Shown here piece after piece: positions 43,342 through 53,351 of a stretch of DNA of 64,000 nt. The stretch is from Rhodocyclaceae bacterium (lineage in GTDB: Bacteria > Pseudomonadota > Gammaproteobacteria > Burkholderiales > Rhodocyclaceae). The stretch's first letter is position 1. Each line of letters starts with the position of its first letter. A program made the position numbers and the translations under genes. Where the stretch lies: contig JAUXXJ010000008.1 in NCBI GenBank assembly GCA_030681195.1, forward strand, positions 1 through 64,000, read 5' to 3'. The notes beneath the pieces were generated by a model. The model was not told the DNA's origin, did no database searches, and was given only the letters and a program-made list of their open reading frames with translations.

Positions 43342-44382
43342 ATGCGCTTTGGTCTAGGAATCGGTATGGGGGTTCTGGTGGCATTGGTGATCCTGGAGGG
43401 GGTATTGCTTCTCCTGCCGGTGAGCTCGGGCGCCCGTATGGCTGAGACCGATCAGGTCAAACCGTTCTCCCACTATCTGCCGCAACAGCACTACACCTAT
43501 TCGCTCGGATGGTCATTGCTGAATGCCCGGCGTGGCATGACCAATGACCAGGGGTTTACAAATTCGCCTGATTTCTCCGGTCAGGGCGGGGTTTTGGTGG
43601 TTGGCGATAGTTTCATTGAGAGCCTGATGCTTGATCTTGCGGAAACGGTACAAGGGCGTCTTGGCACGGCGCTGGGCGGGAATGTGGTTGCCGCCGCGTC
43701 TTCAGGGAATGGACTGGCGGATTCATTGAAGTTGGCCGAGTTCTACCTGCCCAGACTGCGTCCCCGAGCGCTGGTGATCTTTGTCAAGCATTCTGAACTC
43801 TCGTCACTCACCTCCCCGCCCCATCGCGGGCACAACGGCTTTGACGATGAGGGAGGTGTCGTTGCTGTGCGTCATAACGTGTACCAGGAGTCTCCTCTCA
43901 AGCAAATCGTCCAGAAATCCGCACTCGCCAGATACCTTTATTACAACCTTAAATTTCCGGATTGGGTGTCGAAGGCCGTTCGTGTTGAGCGCCCCAGCGA
44001 GACAAGTGCGCCGACGGTGTCCCCGGCGCGCAAGGAAAAGATGCTGAATTACTATTTTTCCGAACTGCAGCAGTGGGCGGGCGCTACTCAGTTGCAGATT
44101 TTGTTTCTGATCGATGGGGATCGGGAATCCATTTATTCAGGCCAGTTGAATCCGAAGGCGGTACGGAACAAGGCGGACCGAGAAATCTTCCTGCGCGTCG
44201 CCCCGACCTATGGCCATGGGGTGGTCGATCTGCAACCAGTGTTTGAACGTCATTGGTCGCAGCGACGCGAGCGGATGGACTTCATGCCTGCGGATGGGCA
44301 TTGGAACCCGGTGGCCCATCAATTGGCAGCGGTCGAACTCTTGAAGCACCTCAAGCCTGCAGAAGCGCAGCGGGGAAACTGA
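43342..44382 (+). CDS. SGNH-hydrolase-like protein, probable polysaccharide O-acetyltransferase partner
   Basis: 346 residues. An N-terminal membrane anchor or signal (MGVLVALVILEGVLLLLPV) precedes an SGNH-type domain: block I GGVLVVGDSFIESLML holds the nucleophilic Ser, AASSGNGLADSL the oxyanion Gly/Asn region, and DGHWNPVAHQLAA the catalytic Asp and His. GGGAGG lies 5 bases before the ATG. Placement right after the MBOAT gene implies the two act like AlgI with AlgJ/AlgX in O-acetylating a secreted polysaccharide. Confidence 0.82.
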   Translation: MRFGLGIGMGVLVALVILEGVLLLLPVSSGARMAETDQVKPFSHYLPQQHYTYSLGWSLLNARRGMTNDQGFTNSPDFSGQGGVLVVGDSFIESLMLDLAETVQGRLGTALGGNVVAAASSGNGLADSLKLAEFYLPRLRPRALVIFVKHSELSSLTSPPHRGHNGFDDEGGVVAVRHNVYQESPLKQIVQKSALARYLYYNLKFPDWVSKAVRVERPSETSAPTVSPARKEKMLNYYFSELQQWAGATQLQILFLIDGDRESIYSGQLNPKAVRNKADREIFLRVAPTYGHGVVDLQPVFERHWSQRRERMDFMPADGHWNPVAHQLAAVELLKHLKPAEAQRGN

Positions 44383-44561
44383 CGCGCGCAGCAATCGCTC
44401 ACCGCAAGCTTGGCATGGTCTGATCAGACCGTGTGTCGGCAGCATTCAATTCGTCATCGCCAGCGTTCAATGGATTTGTCTGGAAGTATGGCGTCCGACG
44501 GATTTCATCGGTGCGTCATTCCTTCTCTATGCCTCCCCCTATCCAAGAACTGGAGACCATC

Positions 44562-47500
44562 GTGAACGTACAGAGCGGCGTACCTGCCTTCTTCAATCTG
44601 CATATTCCAGAGCAGCCTGGCAATGACATTGCCAACGACTGGTCTGATCTGACTGACTTCGCGACAGGGGGGCAGTTTCTCGCCACTGCAGGCCGTGCCA
44701 CGCTGGTCATCGGCCTGGTTTGTACCGCGCTGGGCTTGCCGATGGCCGCCCATGCGCAAACCAGTTGTGTGCCGACGACGGCGGTCGACTGGATGGTGAC
44801 TGGCAACCCGCTCGCCCCGGATATTCGTCCGCATGATTGCCAATCCGTGCTGCAGTCGCCCCCGGATTTTCGCTGGCCCGACGTAATCACCAGCGGTGGT
44901 TATCAGGTGACACTCACTTATCCGGATGGCCGCACCAGAACGCTGCCGACCACGCAGAACTGGCTGAACTGGGACGAGGTGTTGCCGGCCGGCAGTTATT
45001 CGTGGACCGCGAGCTATGCGGGCAGCGCCCAGAGCAACCGTCGGCGCTTTAGCGTCGATGCCAACTCGAAACCATTTCTCGTGCCGAAGATGAGCGCTGT
45101 ACTCAGTACGGTAACCGCCAAGCCGCACCCGCGCAGTTTGCCGGATGCCGCGACGTTTGCGACGATGAAGGCGCAGCGTGCCACGGCAGTCAATGCGCTG
45201 CTGGCTAGTGTCGGCCGCGCCGTCAACCAGACTTTGCCGGCGGACGGACTTGGCTACAACGATGCCTACAACTGGAGCAAGCTGGCCTTGAATTCGCTGG
45301 TGGCCTGTGTTTACAGCAACGAGGCGCTCTATTGCAACGATGCCGTGCGGCGCGTGATGAATCTGGCGGCCTGGGATCCGAATGGCGCGACTTCCTATCT
45401 CAAGCCCGGCGGCCTGGACATGGCGGGACGTTACCTGACCTGGACGGTCGCCCTCGGCTATGACTGGCTCTTTCCACGCCTGACGGCCACGCAGCGCGGC
45501 CAGGTGCTGAGCACGCTGAATATCCGCACGGGTCACATGTACAACGACATTATCGGCACGCGTGCACGCATCGCCAGGCATCCGCGAGACTCGCATGGCA
45601 ATCAGACCCTGACGGCTTTGGCGTCGATCTCATCGCTGCTGGCCGGCGACCTGCCGGTTGCCAATACCTGGCTGACAAACTCCCTGCCGCTGTTTCTGAA
45701 TCATCTCAGTCCCTGGAGTGGCGATGATGGTGGCTATGCCAATGGGACGCCCTATGGCATGTACGACATGGGCGATACGCTACCCAACCTGATCGAGCTG
45801 AAATATGTGACGGGAATCAATGTGGCGCAGAAGGCCTGGGTGCGTAACTGGGCACGTTTCATCGCCTATTTCATGCCGCCCGGCATGCTTGATGGCAGCA
45901 TGGTGTTTGGCGACAGCTTTGAGACCAGCGCGTTCGAACACCAGTCGCGCTACGGCAAGGGCTATACCTACTTTGCCCCGTCCCCGCTTGGCCGCTGGCA
46001 CATGTCGCACTTGAACCGCGAAGACCAGACCCGCTTCGAATACCTGATGGCCCCGCCCGCCGATTTCTCCGGCCCGCAGCCGCTTCCGGCGGGAACACCC
46101 AACGCCTTGCATCTGCCTTCCATCGGTTTTGTGGCGATGCACAGCGACCTCGCTGCGCTGGATCGCACCTCCGTGTATTTCAAGTCAAGCCCGCCGCCCT
46201 ATGGTGCGTTCAACCACCAACATGCGGATCAGAATGCCTTTGTCGTGAATACCGGCGGCAAGCGTCTGGCGATTGAATCGGGTTACTACGACGGCTACAA
46301 GTCATCGCACTTCATGAACTGGTATCACACCACCAAGGCGAAGAATGCGATCACCTTCGACGGCGGTCTGGGACAGATATTCTTCGAGTCAGGCAGCAAG
46401 ATGGGCTACGGCAAGATCACCAGCTTCAACCACACGGCCGACTATGACATCGTCACGGGCGACGCCACGCAAGCTTATGGTGGCGCGCTGACGCTGGCGC
46501 AACGCATGCTGGTGTATCTGCGGCCGAACCTGATTCTGGTCTATGACAATCTGGCGTCCGCTACCGGCCGCCAATGGGAGTGGAACATCCACTCGCTCTT
46601 CCAGATGACGGCAACCTCCGATACCAAGGCGACGATCCAGAACGGCAACGAGAGCCTGTGCGTCACGCTGCTGGCCGGCCCGACGACGCGCTTTAGCCAG
46701 ACCAACCAGTTCACTGTCAATCCGACCGGCACGCGTGCGGCGCAGTGGCATGGCCGCTTTGCCAGCACGACGCGCTTGCCGAGTGCCGAGTTCGTTACGC
46801 TGCTGAACGTGGGTTGCGAACCGATCAATGCCAGTGCAACCAAGAGCGGTGGCACCTGGACCGTGGCGCTTGGCGATACGACGCAGGTCACCATCGAACC
46901 GGGTGGGGTGAGTGTGGGCAAGCCTGCCCCACCACCACCACCGCCAGCCCCCACACCCACCAAGTCCCAGCCTTATAGCGGCACACCGATTACTGTTACG
47001 GCCACTATCCCGGCCCAGAACTTTGATCGCGGCGGTCAGGGCGTGGCCTATCACGACACCACCAAGGGTAATGCCGGCGGGCTGTATCGCCTGGAAGAGG
47101 ATGTGGATATCTACACCTCCTGCGACAGTGCGGGCGGCGATTTCGTCATCAAAAACTTTAACGCTGGAGAGTGGCTGAACTACACCATCAATGTGCCTGT
47201 CAGCGGCACTTACGAGATTGGGATACGGGCCAGCAACAACGTCGCAACCGGTGCATACAGCATGGCGGTGGATGGCGTCAATGTGACAGGGACCATTTCC
47301 CAACTGGGTACGGGCAGTTTTTGCAACTTCAAAAACTTCGGCAAGACCGTGCACCTTGCTGCCGGGGTGCGTGTCCTGACCTTGCGCGCCGAGCAGGAAT
47401 TCTTCCACGTGAATTCGATCAATGTCGTTGCCAAGCCCGCCGAGTCTGTTGCACCAGTACCAACAGCGGTCACCAAGTCCCAGCCTTATAGCGGCACACC

Positions 47501-47954
47501 GATTACCGTTCCGGCCACCTTCGCGGCTGAAAACTTTGATCGCGGCGGCCAGGGTGTGGCCTATCACGACACCACGAAGGGCAATGCTGGCGGGCAGTAT
47601 CGTCTGGACGAGGACGTGGACATCATCCGTTCCTGCGATCCAGCCGGCGGCGGCTACGTCGTCAACAACTTTGCCGATGGGGAGTGGATGAACTACACCA
47701 TCAACGTGCCGGTTACTGGCTACTACGAGGTCGGGATCAGGGGCAGCAGCAATTACCCAACCGGCGCCTACCGCATGGAGGTCGATGGTGTCGATGTGAC
47801 CGGTACCATTACTGCACTTAATACGGGTAACTGGTGCGGCTTCAAGTACTCCGGCAAGCGCGTCCTGCTCCAGGCCGGAGTGCGTGTCCTGACCTTGCGC
47901 GCCGTGCAGCAATACTTCAACGTGAATTCGATCAATGTCGTTGCCAGACCGTAG
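44562..47954 (+). CDS. Large secreted heparinase II/III-like enzyme with tandem CBM6 domains
   Basis: About 1130 residues from a GTG at 44562 with GGAG 6 bases upstream; ATG at 44529 is the alternative. A hydrophobic segment ending PMAAHA-QTS suggests a signal peptide, though its N-terminal tail is unusually long. Then come an Ig-like/DUF4962-type region ([20 protein letters not shown]), an alpha/alpha toroid, a heparinase II/III-like beta part ([20 protein letters not shown], with likely catalytic or metal-binding His), a proline-rich linker and two CBM6-like carbohydrate-binding modules (from about residues 800 and 971). It probably cleaves an acidic or acetylated polysaccharide. The last 20 bases overlap gspG. 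Confidence 0.8.
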   Translation: MNVQSGVPAFFNLHIPEQPGNDIANDWSDLTDFATGGQFLATAGRATLVIGLVCTALGLPMAAHAQTSCVPTTAVDWMVTGNPLAPDIRPHDCQSVLQSPPDFRWPDVITSGGYQVTLTYPDGRTRTLPTTQNWLNWDEVLPAGSYSWTASYAGSAQSNRRRFSVDANSKPFLVPKMSAVLSTVTAKPHPRSLPDAATFATMKAQRATAVNALLASVGRAVNQTLPADGLGYNDAYNWSKLALNSLVACVYSNEALYCNDAVRRVMNLAAWDPNGATSYLKPGGLDMAGRYLTWTVALGYDWLFPRLTATQRGQVLSTLNIRTGHMYNDIIGTRARIARHPRDSHGNQTLTALASISSLLAGDLPVANTWLTNSLPLFLNHLSPWSGDDGGYANGTPYGMYDMGDTLPNLIELKYVTGINVAQKAWVRNWARFIAYFMPPGMLDGSMVFGDSFETSAFEHQSRYGKGYTYFAPSPLGRWHMSHLNREDQTRFEYLMAPPADFSGPQPLPAGTPNALHLPSIGFVAMHSDLAALDRTSVYFKSSPPPYGAFNHQHADQNAFVVNTGGKRLAIESGYYDGYKSSHFMNWYHTTKAKNAITFDGGLGQIFFESGSKMGYGKITSFNHTADYDIVTGDATQAYGGALTLAQRMLVYLRPNLILVYDNLASATGRQWEWNIHSLFQMTATSDTKATIQNGNESLCVTLLAGPTTRFSQTNQFTVNPTGTRAAQWHGRFASTTRLPSAEFVTLLNVGCEPINASATKSGGTWTVALGDTTQVTIEPGGVSVGKPAPPPPPPAPTPTKSQPYSGTPITVTATIPAQNFDRGGQGVAYHDTTKGNAGGLYRLEEDVDIYTSCDSAGGDFVIKNFNAGEWLNYTINVPVSGTYEIGIRASNNVATGAYSMAVDGVNVTGTISQLGTGSFCNFKNFGKTVHLAAGVRVLTLRAEQEFFHVNSINVVAKPAESVAPVPTAVTKSQPYSGTPITVPATFAAENFDRGGQGVAYHDTTKGNAGGQYRLDEDVDIIRSCDPAGGGYVVNNFADGEWMNYTINVPVTGYYEVGIRGSSNYPTGAYRMEVDGVDVTGTITALNTGNWCGFKYSGKRVLLQAGVRVLTLRAVQQYFNVNSINVVARP
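46961..47945 (+). repeat. Tandem in-frame duplication encoding two CBM6 modules
   Basis: Two units with a 513-bp (171-codon) period start at 46961 and 47474. Their DNA is very similar, for example the shared CAAGTCCCAGCCTTATAGCG at both starts and GGTGTGGCCTATCACGAC-like stretches. The proteins share [31 protein letters not shown] and [10 protein letters not shown]. Confidence 0.9.
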
Positions 47955-48384
47955 GACGAACCCACTGTCCCGTGCGTCCAGCATCAGAGTGGGGTTTACC
48001 CTGCTCGAACTGCTGGTCGTCGTGGCGATCATCGGACTGCTGGCGGGCTATGTTGGCCCGCGCTATTTCGGCCAGATCGGCAAGGCCGAAGTCAAGGCGG
48101 CCCGCGCCCAGATGGATGCCCTGGAAAAGGCGCTTGATGCCTACCGCATCGATGTCGGACGCTACCCGACCAGCGAGTTGGGGCTTGAGGCCCTGATGGT
48201 GCAGCCCGGCGGGGTGGCGAAGTGGGGCGGTCCCTATCTGAAGAAAGGCATTCCGCCTGACCCCTGGGGCCAGGCCTATCGTTACAAGAGTCCGGGGGAG
48301 CATGGCGAGTTCGATCTGATTTCCCTTGGGCGTGACGGCAAACCGGGTGGTAGCGGTGAAGATGCCGATATCACCAATTGGTGA
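47935..48384 (+). CDS. gspG: Type II secretion major pseudopilin
   Basis: 149 residues. The prepilin peptidase site is [21 protein letters not shown] with Glu at +5, followed by the GspG core [35 protein letters not shown] and the C-terminal [20 protein letters not shown] calcium-loop region. It polymerises into the periplasmic pseudopilus. The ATG lies inside the last codons of the heparinase-like gene, a 20-base overlap, so it is coupled to that gene. It opens the secretion operon. Confidence 0.94.
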   Translation: MSLPDRRTNPLSRASSIRVGFTLLELLVVVAIIGLLAGYVGPRYFGQIGKAEVKAARAQMDALEKALDAYRIDVGRYPTSELGLEALMVQPGGVAKWGGPYLKKGIPPDPWGQAYRYKSPGEHGEFDLISLGRDGKPGGSGEDADITNW

Positions 48385-49589
48385 TGCCCATGCACTTCAA
48401 CATCACGGCCTACCGACATGGCGATGGCGTGAGCTCCTTTCAGCTTGAGGCGGACAGTGCCGAGGCTGCCGGTATTAGCACGCGAGAGCAGGGCTTCGAG
48501 GTAGTTTCGATACGGGAACTCGGGAACTGGCATCTGTTTGGCCGACGGGCGCAGCCTTTCGATTTGTTGTTGTTCAGCCAGGAGCTGCGTTCTCTGCTGG
48601 ATGCCGGACTTTCCCTGATCGAAAGCCTGGGTGCGCTGGCACGCAAAGCGCCCGCTGGCGAGCGGCGGCAACTGATCCAGGCGCTGATTCACCGACTGCG
48701 CGAGGGCAAAGCGTTTTCAGCTGTATTGCGGCAATCCCCGCACCTGTTCCCGCCACTTTATCTCGCCCTGGTGGCGGCTAGTGAGCAGACGGGCGATCTG
48801 GCCGGCGCACTGGCACGCTTTATCGAATACCGCAGTCGGATGGATGCCATTCAAAAACGCGTGAAGGCGGCGGCGATCTACCCGGCCTTGCTGCTCGGTG
48901 TGGGCAGTCTGGTGATTGTGTTTCTGATGACCTATGTGGTGCCGCGCTTCAGCCGGGTGTACGAGGAGTTCGGCAGCGAATTGCCCTTCATGTCACGCTT
49001 GTTGCTGCAATGGGGCGCGCTGATCGAAACTCAGGGGCTGTCGCTGCTGCTGGGCTTGGCGGTCGTGATTGGTGGCATGACAATTTACGTCCGGCGCATG
49101 CAACTGAGTTGGGGCGTGTTGTTGCGTCGCATGCTCGACTGGAAAGCGCTGGCGAGTGTGCGTGACCGCTTTCATTTCTATGCCCTGGCCCGTTTTTACC
49201 GGACGCTGGGTTTGTTGCTACAGGGTGGGATTCCCGTCGTCACTGCGCTGGGGATGGCGCGCGAACTGCTGGATGAGAACATGCAGATCACACTGGCTGG
49301 CGCGTTGATCGAGATTCGCAGCGGTGTGGCGCTCTCGGCGGCCATGGAGCGGGCCAATCTGGCGCCGCCCGTCGCCAGCGATTTGTTGCGCATCGGCGAG
49401 AAGGCCGGCGACATGGGCGAAAAAATGATTCGTATCGCCGACTTTCACGACGAGGAAACCGCGCGCTGGGCCGACTGGTTTGCGCGTTTGTTCGAACCGC
49501 TGCTGATGCTCGTCATCGGCCTGTTCATCGCCTTCATCGTGGTCTTGCTGTACATGCCGATCTTCGAACTGGCCGGGAGCGTTCAATGA
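48384..49589 (+). CDS. gspF: Type II secretion inner-membrane platform protein
   Basis: 401 residues. Two T2SSF domains are seen, with LFSQELRSLLDAGLSLIESL early and FYRTLGLLLQGGIPVVTALG later, and GEKAGDMGEKM near the end. Three membrane segments (about 165-190, 215-235 and 370-395) are evident. GspF connects the ATPase to the pseudopilus. The ATG at 48384 overlaps the gspG stop; a second ATG is at 48390. Confidence 0.93.
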   Translation: MPMHFNITAYRHGDGVSSFQLEADSAEAAGISTREQGFEVVSIRELGNWHLFGRRAQPFDLLLFSQELRSLLDAGLSLIESLGALARKAPAGERRQLIQALIHRLREGKAFSAVLRQSPHLFPPLYLALVAASEQTGDLAGALARFIEYRSRMDAIQKRVKAAAIYPALLLGVGSLVIVFLMTYVVPRFSRVYEEFGSELPFMSRLLLQWGALIETQGLSLLLGLAVVIGGMTIYVRRMQLSWGVLLRRMLDWKALASVRDRFHFYALARFYRTLGLLLQGGIPVVTALGMARELLDENMQITLAGALIEIRSGVALSAAMERANLAPPVASDLLRIGEKAGDMGEKMIRIADFHDEETARWADWFARLFEPLLMLVIGLFIAFIVVLLYMPIFELAGSVQ

Positions 49590-51229
49590 GCAATGGAAAT
49601 TCGATCACGGTGAACGATCTGGTGTCGGCACACGAGCGCAGAGGGGTACGCCAGGATCGTCGCTGGGTGCGTCGCGACCGCCGCGCGGTCGAGCGCAGCG
49701 AGTTGCCGATCTTCGATATCGCTCGGCTGGATGCTCTGAGCCCGGCCTTTGATGTGCTTCCTTATGCCACGGCGACGCAACGGCAATGTATTGCCATGAC
49801 CGATGAGGATGGGCGCCTCATGCTGGTGACCGAAAAGAGCACGGCGGCGGGACTGATGCCGTGGGCCGACGCGCTGCTGCGCCGCCCCTTCACCTTGTGT
49901 TATGCCAGTGTCAGCGATATAGCCAACGTACTGGCCCGTCATGGCGAGTCGATCCATGCGATGGATGCCCTGCCTGACTATGCGCCAGAGCAGCAGATCA
50001 CATCCGGCGGCAGCGAGATCCTGCGTCTGGATACCATCCAGATGGAGGAAAGCCCCATCGTTCGGCTGACCAATTCAACGCTTTACGATGCCTACAAGGC
50101 GCGCGTGAGCGATATCCATCTGGAATCGACCACGGAAGGGCTGCGGGTCAAGTATCGCCTCGACGGTGTGTTGTCGACGATTGCCGAAGCCAAGGGCAGC
50201 CAGACCGCCGAGCAGGTGATTTCAAGAATCAAGGTGATGGCCGAGCTCGACATCGCCGAACGACGGATTCCGCAGGACGGCCGGTTCAATGTCTCGATCA
50301 ACGGCCGCGATGTAGACTTTCGTGTCTCCATCATGCCGAGCATTCATGGCGAAGATGCCGTGTTGCGCATCCTCGACAAGCAGGCCCTGACGGAAAAAAT
50401 GACCAGCCTGACGCTGGATAGCCTGGGCTTTGCGAGTGATCTGATGCGCACCTTGCGGCGCCTGGCCCGGGAACCCTACGGCATGTTGCTGGTGACCGGC
50501 CCGACCGGCAGCGGCAAGACCACCACACTCTACGCCGTGATCAGTGAGATCAACAATGGTCGTGCCAAGATCGTCACCATCGAAGACCCGGTCGAATACC
50601 AATTGCCCGACGTGCTGCAAATCCCGGTGAATGAAAAGAAGGGGCTCAGCTTCGCCCGTGGCCTGCGCTCCATCCTGCGTCACGATCCCGACACCATCAT
50701 GGTCGGCGAAATCCGCGATGCGGAGACGGCGCAGATCGCCGTTCAGTCGGCACTGACCGGCCATCTGGTATTGACGACGGTGCATGCCAATAATGCCCTG
50801 GATGTGATCAGCCGCTTCCTGCACATGGGCGTCGCACCGCAGAGTTTTGTCTCGGCGCTCAACGGCATCCTGGCCCAGCGGTTGGTGCGCATCAATTGTC
50901 CGCACTGCAGCACGGAGGATCAGCCGGATGCTGGTCTGCTGGCCGATTCCGGTATCTCGCCGGTCGCTGCGCTGGATTTCAACTTTCGCAAGGGACGCGG
51001 CTGTGCCGAGTGTCGTGGCACCGGCTACAAAGGGCGAAAAGCAATAGCCGAGTTGTTGCAGCTGACCGATGATCTGCGCGAGTTGATTGCCATTGGCGCA
51101 CCGCAGCGGCGCTTACGCGAGGAAGCGGCGCGGGGCGGCATGAGCCTGTTGCGCGATGATGCGCTTGATCTGGTGCGGCGTGGCGAATCCACGCTGGAGG
51201 AGGTCAATCGTGTCACCTTTGTGGCGTGA
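49586..51229 (+). CDS. gspE: Type II secretion/pilus assembly ATPase
   Basis: 547 residues. The N-terminal domain is short and atypical (an Arg-rich RRGVRQDRRWVRRDRRAVER). The ATPase core has SDIHLESTTEGLRVKYRLDG, Walker A GPTGSGKTTTLYAVI near residue 305, the Asp box TIEDPVEYQL, Walker B IMVGEIRDAETA and the His box TGHLVLTTVHANNALD. The zinc-binding CxxC pairs CPHC and CAEC are present. It powers pseudopilus assembly. Its ATG overlaps the gspF stop by 4 bases. Confidence 0.95.
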   Translation: MSNGNSITVNDLVSAHERRGVRQDRRWVRRDRRAVERSELPIFDIARLDALSPAFDVLPYATATQRQCIAMTDEDGRLMLVTEKSTAAGLMPWADALLRRPFTLCYASVSDIANVLARHGESIHAMDALPDYAPEQQITSGGSEILRLDTIQMEESPIVRLTNSTLYDAYKARVSDIHLESTTEGLRVKYRLDGVLSTIAEAKGSQTAEQVISRIKVMAELDIAERRIPQDGRFNVSINGRDVDFRVSIMPSIHGEDAVLRILDKQALTEKMTSLTLDSLGFASDLMRTLRRLAREPYGMLLVTGPTGSGKTTTLYAVISEINNGRAKIVTIEDPVEYQLPDVLQIPVNEKKGLSFARGLRSILRHDPDTIMVGEIRDAETAQIAVQSALTGHLVLTTVHANNALDVISRFLHMGVAPQSFVSALNGILAQRLVRINCPHCSTEDQPDAGLLADSGISPVAALDFNFRKGRGCAECRGTGYKGRKAIAELLQLTDDLRELIAIGAPQRRLREEAARGGMSLLRDDALDLVRRGESTLEEVNRVTFVA

Positions 51230-52007
51230 GCGCGTTGTGGTTGGCCTGGCGCCGGAGCGGCTCTCGGCCCTCCTGCTGGGGCGTGGTTGGCGACCGCGCC
51301 TGCTGGATCGGCATGCACTGCCGCTGCTGGAACAAGATGCCGGCGAGTGGAAAAAAGGACTGGAAGCGCTTGCGACCTTGCTCGACGAACCCGGCTGGCA
51401 CGGGCGTGACATTGCCATTGTCCTGTCGGGCCACTACGTGCGCCATGCGATTTTTCCGGCCAGTTCCGGGCTGTCGGGCAAGGAGCGCCAGTCACTTGCC
51501 GAGGTGGTGTTTCGCGATACCTTTGGCGATCTGGCCCGCGAGTGGGAGCTGCGCATCAGTCCGGCGGGCAAGGGGCTGCAGACCTTGGCCTGTGGCGTGC
51601 CGCGCGCGCTGCTGGAGGCGCTGCAAACCGTGTGTGCCGGGCGTGGCCGCCTGCTTTCGCTGCGCCCAGGCCTGATGCCGGTCTTCAATCAGATCCGGCG
51701 TGACATCGGCCAGTCGGTCGGTTGCCTGGCGATGGTGGAAATGGGCAGGACGACGCTGGCGTTTTTCGAACTGGGGCAGTGGAAACATGTCGATAGCCGG
51801 GCGGGCAATGCGCAGAGCCTGCCTTTGCTGCTGCTGGAAGAAGCCGAACTGAGTGCACGGCAGCCCGGCGGCATCCTCTGGCTGTGTGACTTGACCGATG
51901 CGGCAAGCCTTCCCGACGACACGTTCTGGAGTTATCAGCAGGTTAATCCGCCCGCGCTGGCCGGCATGGATGACCAGGACAATCTGGCCGTCTGGGGGAT
52001 GGTGTAA
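51210..52007 (+). CDS. PilM/GspL-like assembly protein
   Basis: 265 residues from a GTG at 51210 with GGAGGAGG 7 bases upstream, overlapping gspE by 20 bases. It resembles the cytoplasmic actin-like domain of GspL or PilM/MshI: IAIVLSGHYVRHAIFPAS in the first half and CLAMVEMGRTTLAFFELGQW in the second. No membrane segment. By position it should bind GspE and dock it to the inner-membrane PilN/PilO-like proteins encoded next. Sequence similarity is weak, so the assignment leans on gene order. Confidence 0.65.
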   Translation: MSPLWRERVVVGLAPERLSALLLGRGWRPRLLDRHALPLLEQDAGEWKKGLEALATLLDEPGWHGRDIAIVLSGHYVRHAIFPASSGLSGKERQSLAEVVFRDTFGDLAREWELRISPAGKGLQTLACGVPRALLEALQTVCAGRGRLLSLRPGLMPVFNQIRRDIGQSVGCLAMVEMGRTTLAFFELGQWKHVDSRAGNAQSLPLLLLEEAELSARQPGGILWLCDLTDAASLPDDTFWSYQQVNPPALAGMDDQDNLAVWGMV

Positions 52008-52489
52008 TGCGTGCGCTCTGGCTTGACTACCAGCAGGCGGACCCAGGACGCCACCGTGGCGGATTCATGCTGCTGGCGCTGGGCGTGCTGCTGACGGGCT
52101 TGCTGCTCGCCCAGTATTTCACGATTGCTGACCAACTGTCGGCAGCCGGACTGCAACTGTCGCGCCTCCAGCGTGAGGTGCCGGCCGACGTGGACAAGGG
52201 CGCATTGGCCGAGTTGCCGACCGCAGCCCGCTGGGAAGCACTGTTCCATGCGCTTGAGACGGCCGGGGATGAGTCGGTGACGCTGCTGCGCTTTCAATCC
52301 AGCAAGGAAGGTCTGCTACTGAGCGGCGAGGCCAGCAGCCTGGATGCGTCGATGGCGTATGTGGCGCGCCTCCAGTCGGCACCGCTGCTGGCCAATGTGC
52401 AGATGACGGACTCGGCGGTGGTCAGCGATCATCCCCAGCGACCGGTGAGATTCAATCTGGTGGTCGGGAAGCCTGGGGCGCAGCCATGA
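52007..52489 (+). CDS. PilN-like inner-membrane assembly protein
   Basis: 160 residues: a short cytoplasmic N-terminus, one membrane helix (about 20-36, FMLLALGVLLTGLLLAQYF), a coiled-coil stretch (ISDQLSAAG-like, LQLSRLQREV) and a ferredoxin-like periplasmic domain (SVTLLRFQSSKEGLLLSGEA). This is the PilN/GspL C-terminal plan. Its ATG overlaps the stop of the PilM-like gene by one base, and the next gene overlaps by 4. It would pair with the PilO-like protein. Confidence 0.7.
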   Translation: MRALWLDYQQADPGRHRGGFMLLALGVLLTGLLLAQYFTIADQLSAAGLQLSRLQREVPADVDKGALAELPTAARWEALFHALETAGDESVTLLRFQSSKEGLLLSGEASSLDASMAYVARLQSAPLLANVQMTDSAVVSDHPQRPVRFNLVVGKPGAQP

Positions 52490-52980
52490 GAAACCTGCTG
52501 GAAAAATTGGGCTGGCCGGGGGTGATGGGCCTCGGGCTGCTGCTGTTCTGCCTCAGTTTATTCTTCGGTCATCTGCTGCCCCTGCAGGACGAACTGATAC
52601 AGATGGAGAGTGAGGTGGATGAATTTACTGAAACTGCGGCGGCACAGGTGCCGACGACGCTATCCGCCACGGCAGAGCTTCCCTTGCTTCCCCTTGCCAC
52701 CGCACCGGAACAGCTGAAACAGCTAAATGCCTTGGCCACCCAGCATGGCATCGTGATCGAACGCGCGACCTACCAGATGAAAGCGCAGGCAGGGCAGACG
52801 CGTCTGGAAGTGAGCATGCCCCTCCATCTGAACTATCCCGTATTGCGTGCTTACCTGCGGGATGTACTCGCCATGCCGGCGACAGTGCTGGAAGAATTGA
52901 TGCTGCAACGGGCGCAGGCGACCGATATGACGGTCGACGCGCAGTTGCGCCTGTCCTTTGGTTTTGCCCGTACGCCATGA
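52486..52980 (+). CDS. PilO/GspM-like inner-membrane assembly protein
   Basis: 164 residues with an N-terminal membrane helix (VMGLGLLLFCLSLFFGHLLP), a coiled coil (LQDELIQMESEVDEF) and a ferredoxin-like periplasmic domain (QLNALATQHGIVIERATYQM, LHLNYPVLRAYLRDVL). The layout matches PilO. It forms the inner-membrane ring with the PilN-like protein and passes contact to the PilP-like protein. Its ends overlap both neighbours by 4 bases. Confidence 0.72.
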   Translation: MRNLLEKLGWPGVMGLGLLLFCLSLFFGHLLPLQDELIQMESEVDEFTETAAAQVPTTLSATAELPLLPLATAPEQLKQLNALATQHGIVIERATYQMKAQAGQTRLEVSMPLHLNYPVLRAYLRDVLAMPATVLEELMLQRAQATDMTVDAQLRLSFGFARTP

Positions 52981-53351
52981 TGCGCAAATTCCGCCCGGCA
53001 TGGCTGCTGCTGATGTTCTCTCCAATAGCCTTGGCCCAGCCGGTGGCAGAGGTGCCGCTGGCCGATATCTTTGCCGCGCGCAGTTGGGAGCCACCGCCCG
53101 TGGTGGTTGAAATGGCCGCACCGGCAGCGCCGCAGGCACCGCCACTGCCCTTCCGGTTTCTGGGTCGGATTGTCGACGCGGAGCGGGGGGCTGCCTATCT
53201 GTTGGCCGATGGGGCGCGTGTGGTCGTGGTGGGAGTGGGGGATCGAATTGGCAAAGACTACCGGGTCGAAAAGTATGAGAAAGGCCAGTTGTTGTTTCGC
53301 TATCGGCCGATGAATTTGCGCCAGGCACTCGATGTGGGAGAAAAGAAATGA
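52977..53351 (+). CDS. PilP/GspC-like periplasmic connector
   Basis: 124 residues with a signal peptide (PAWLLLMFSPIALAQ) and a proline-rich linker (AAPAAPQAPPLPF). A homology-region-like beta domain follows: FRFLGRIVDAERGAAYLLAD, then VVVVGVGDRIGKDYRVEKYE. This is the fold of GspC HR domains and PilP, which bind the secretin's N0 domain. There is no lipobox or membrane helix beyond the signal. It overlaps the secretin gene by 4 bases. Confidence 0.72.
   Translation: MMRKFRPAWLLLMFSPIALAQPVAEVPLADIFAARSWEPPPVVVEMAAPAAPQAPPLPFRFLGRIVDAERGAAYLLADGARVVVVGVGDRIGKDYRVEKYEKGQLLFRYRPMNLRQALDVGEKK

Noticed and set aside
46389-48032. 547-codon minus-strand frame opposite the heparinase-like gene
   Set aside because: Antisense to a gene with signal peptide and duplicated CBM modules; the apparent internal repeats only mirror the CBM duplication.
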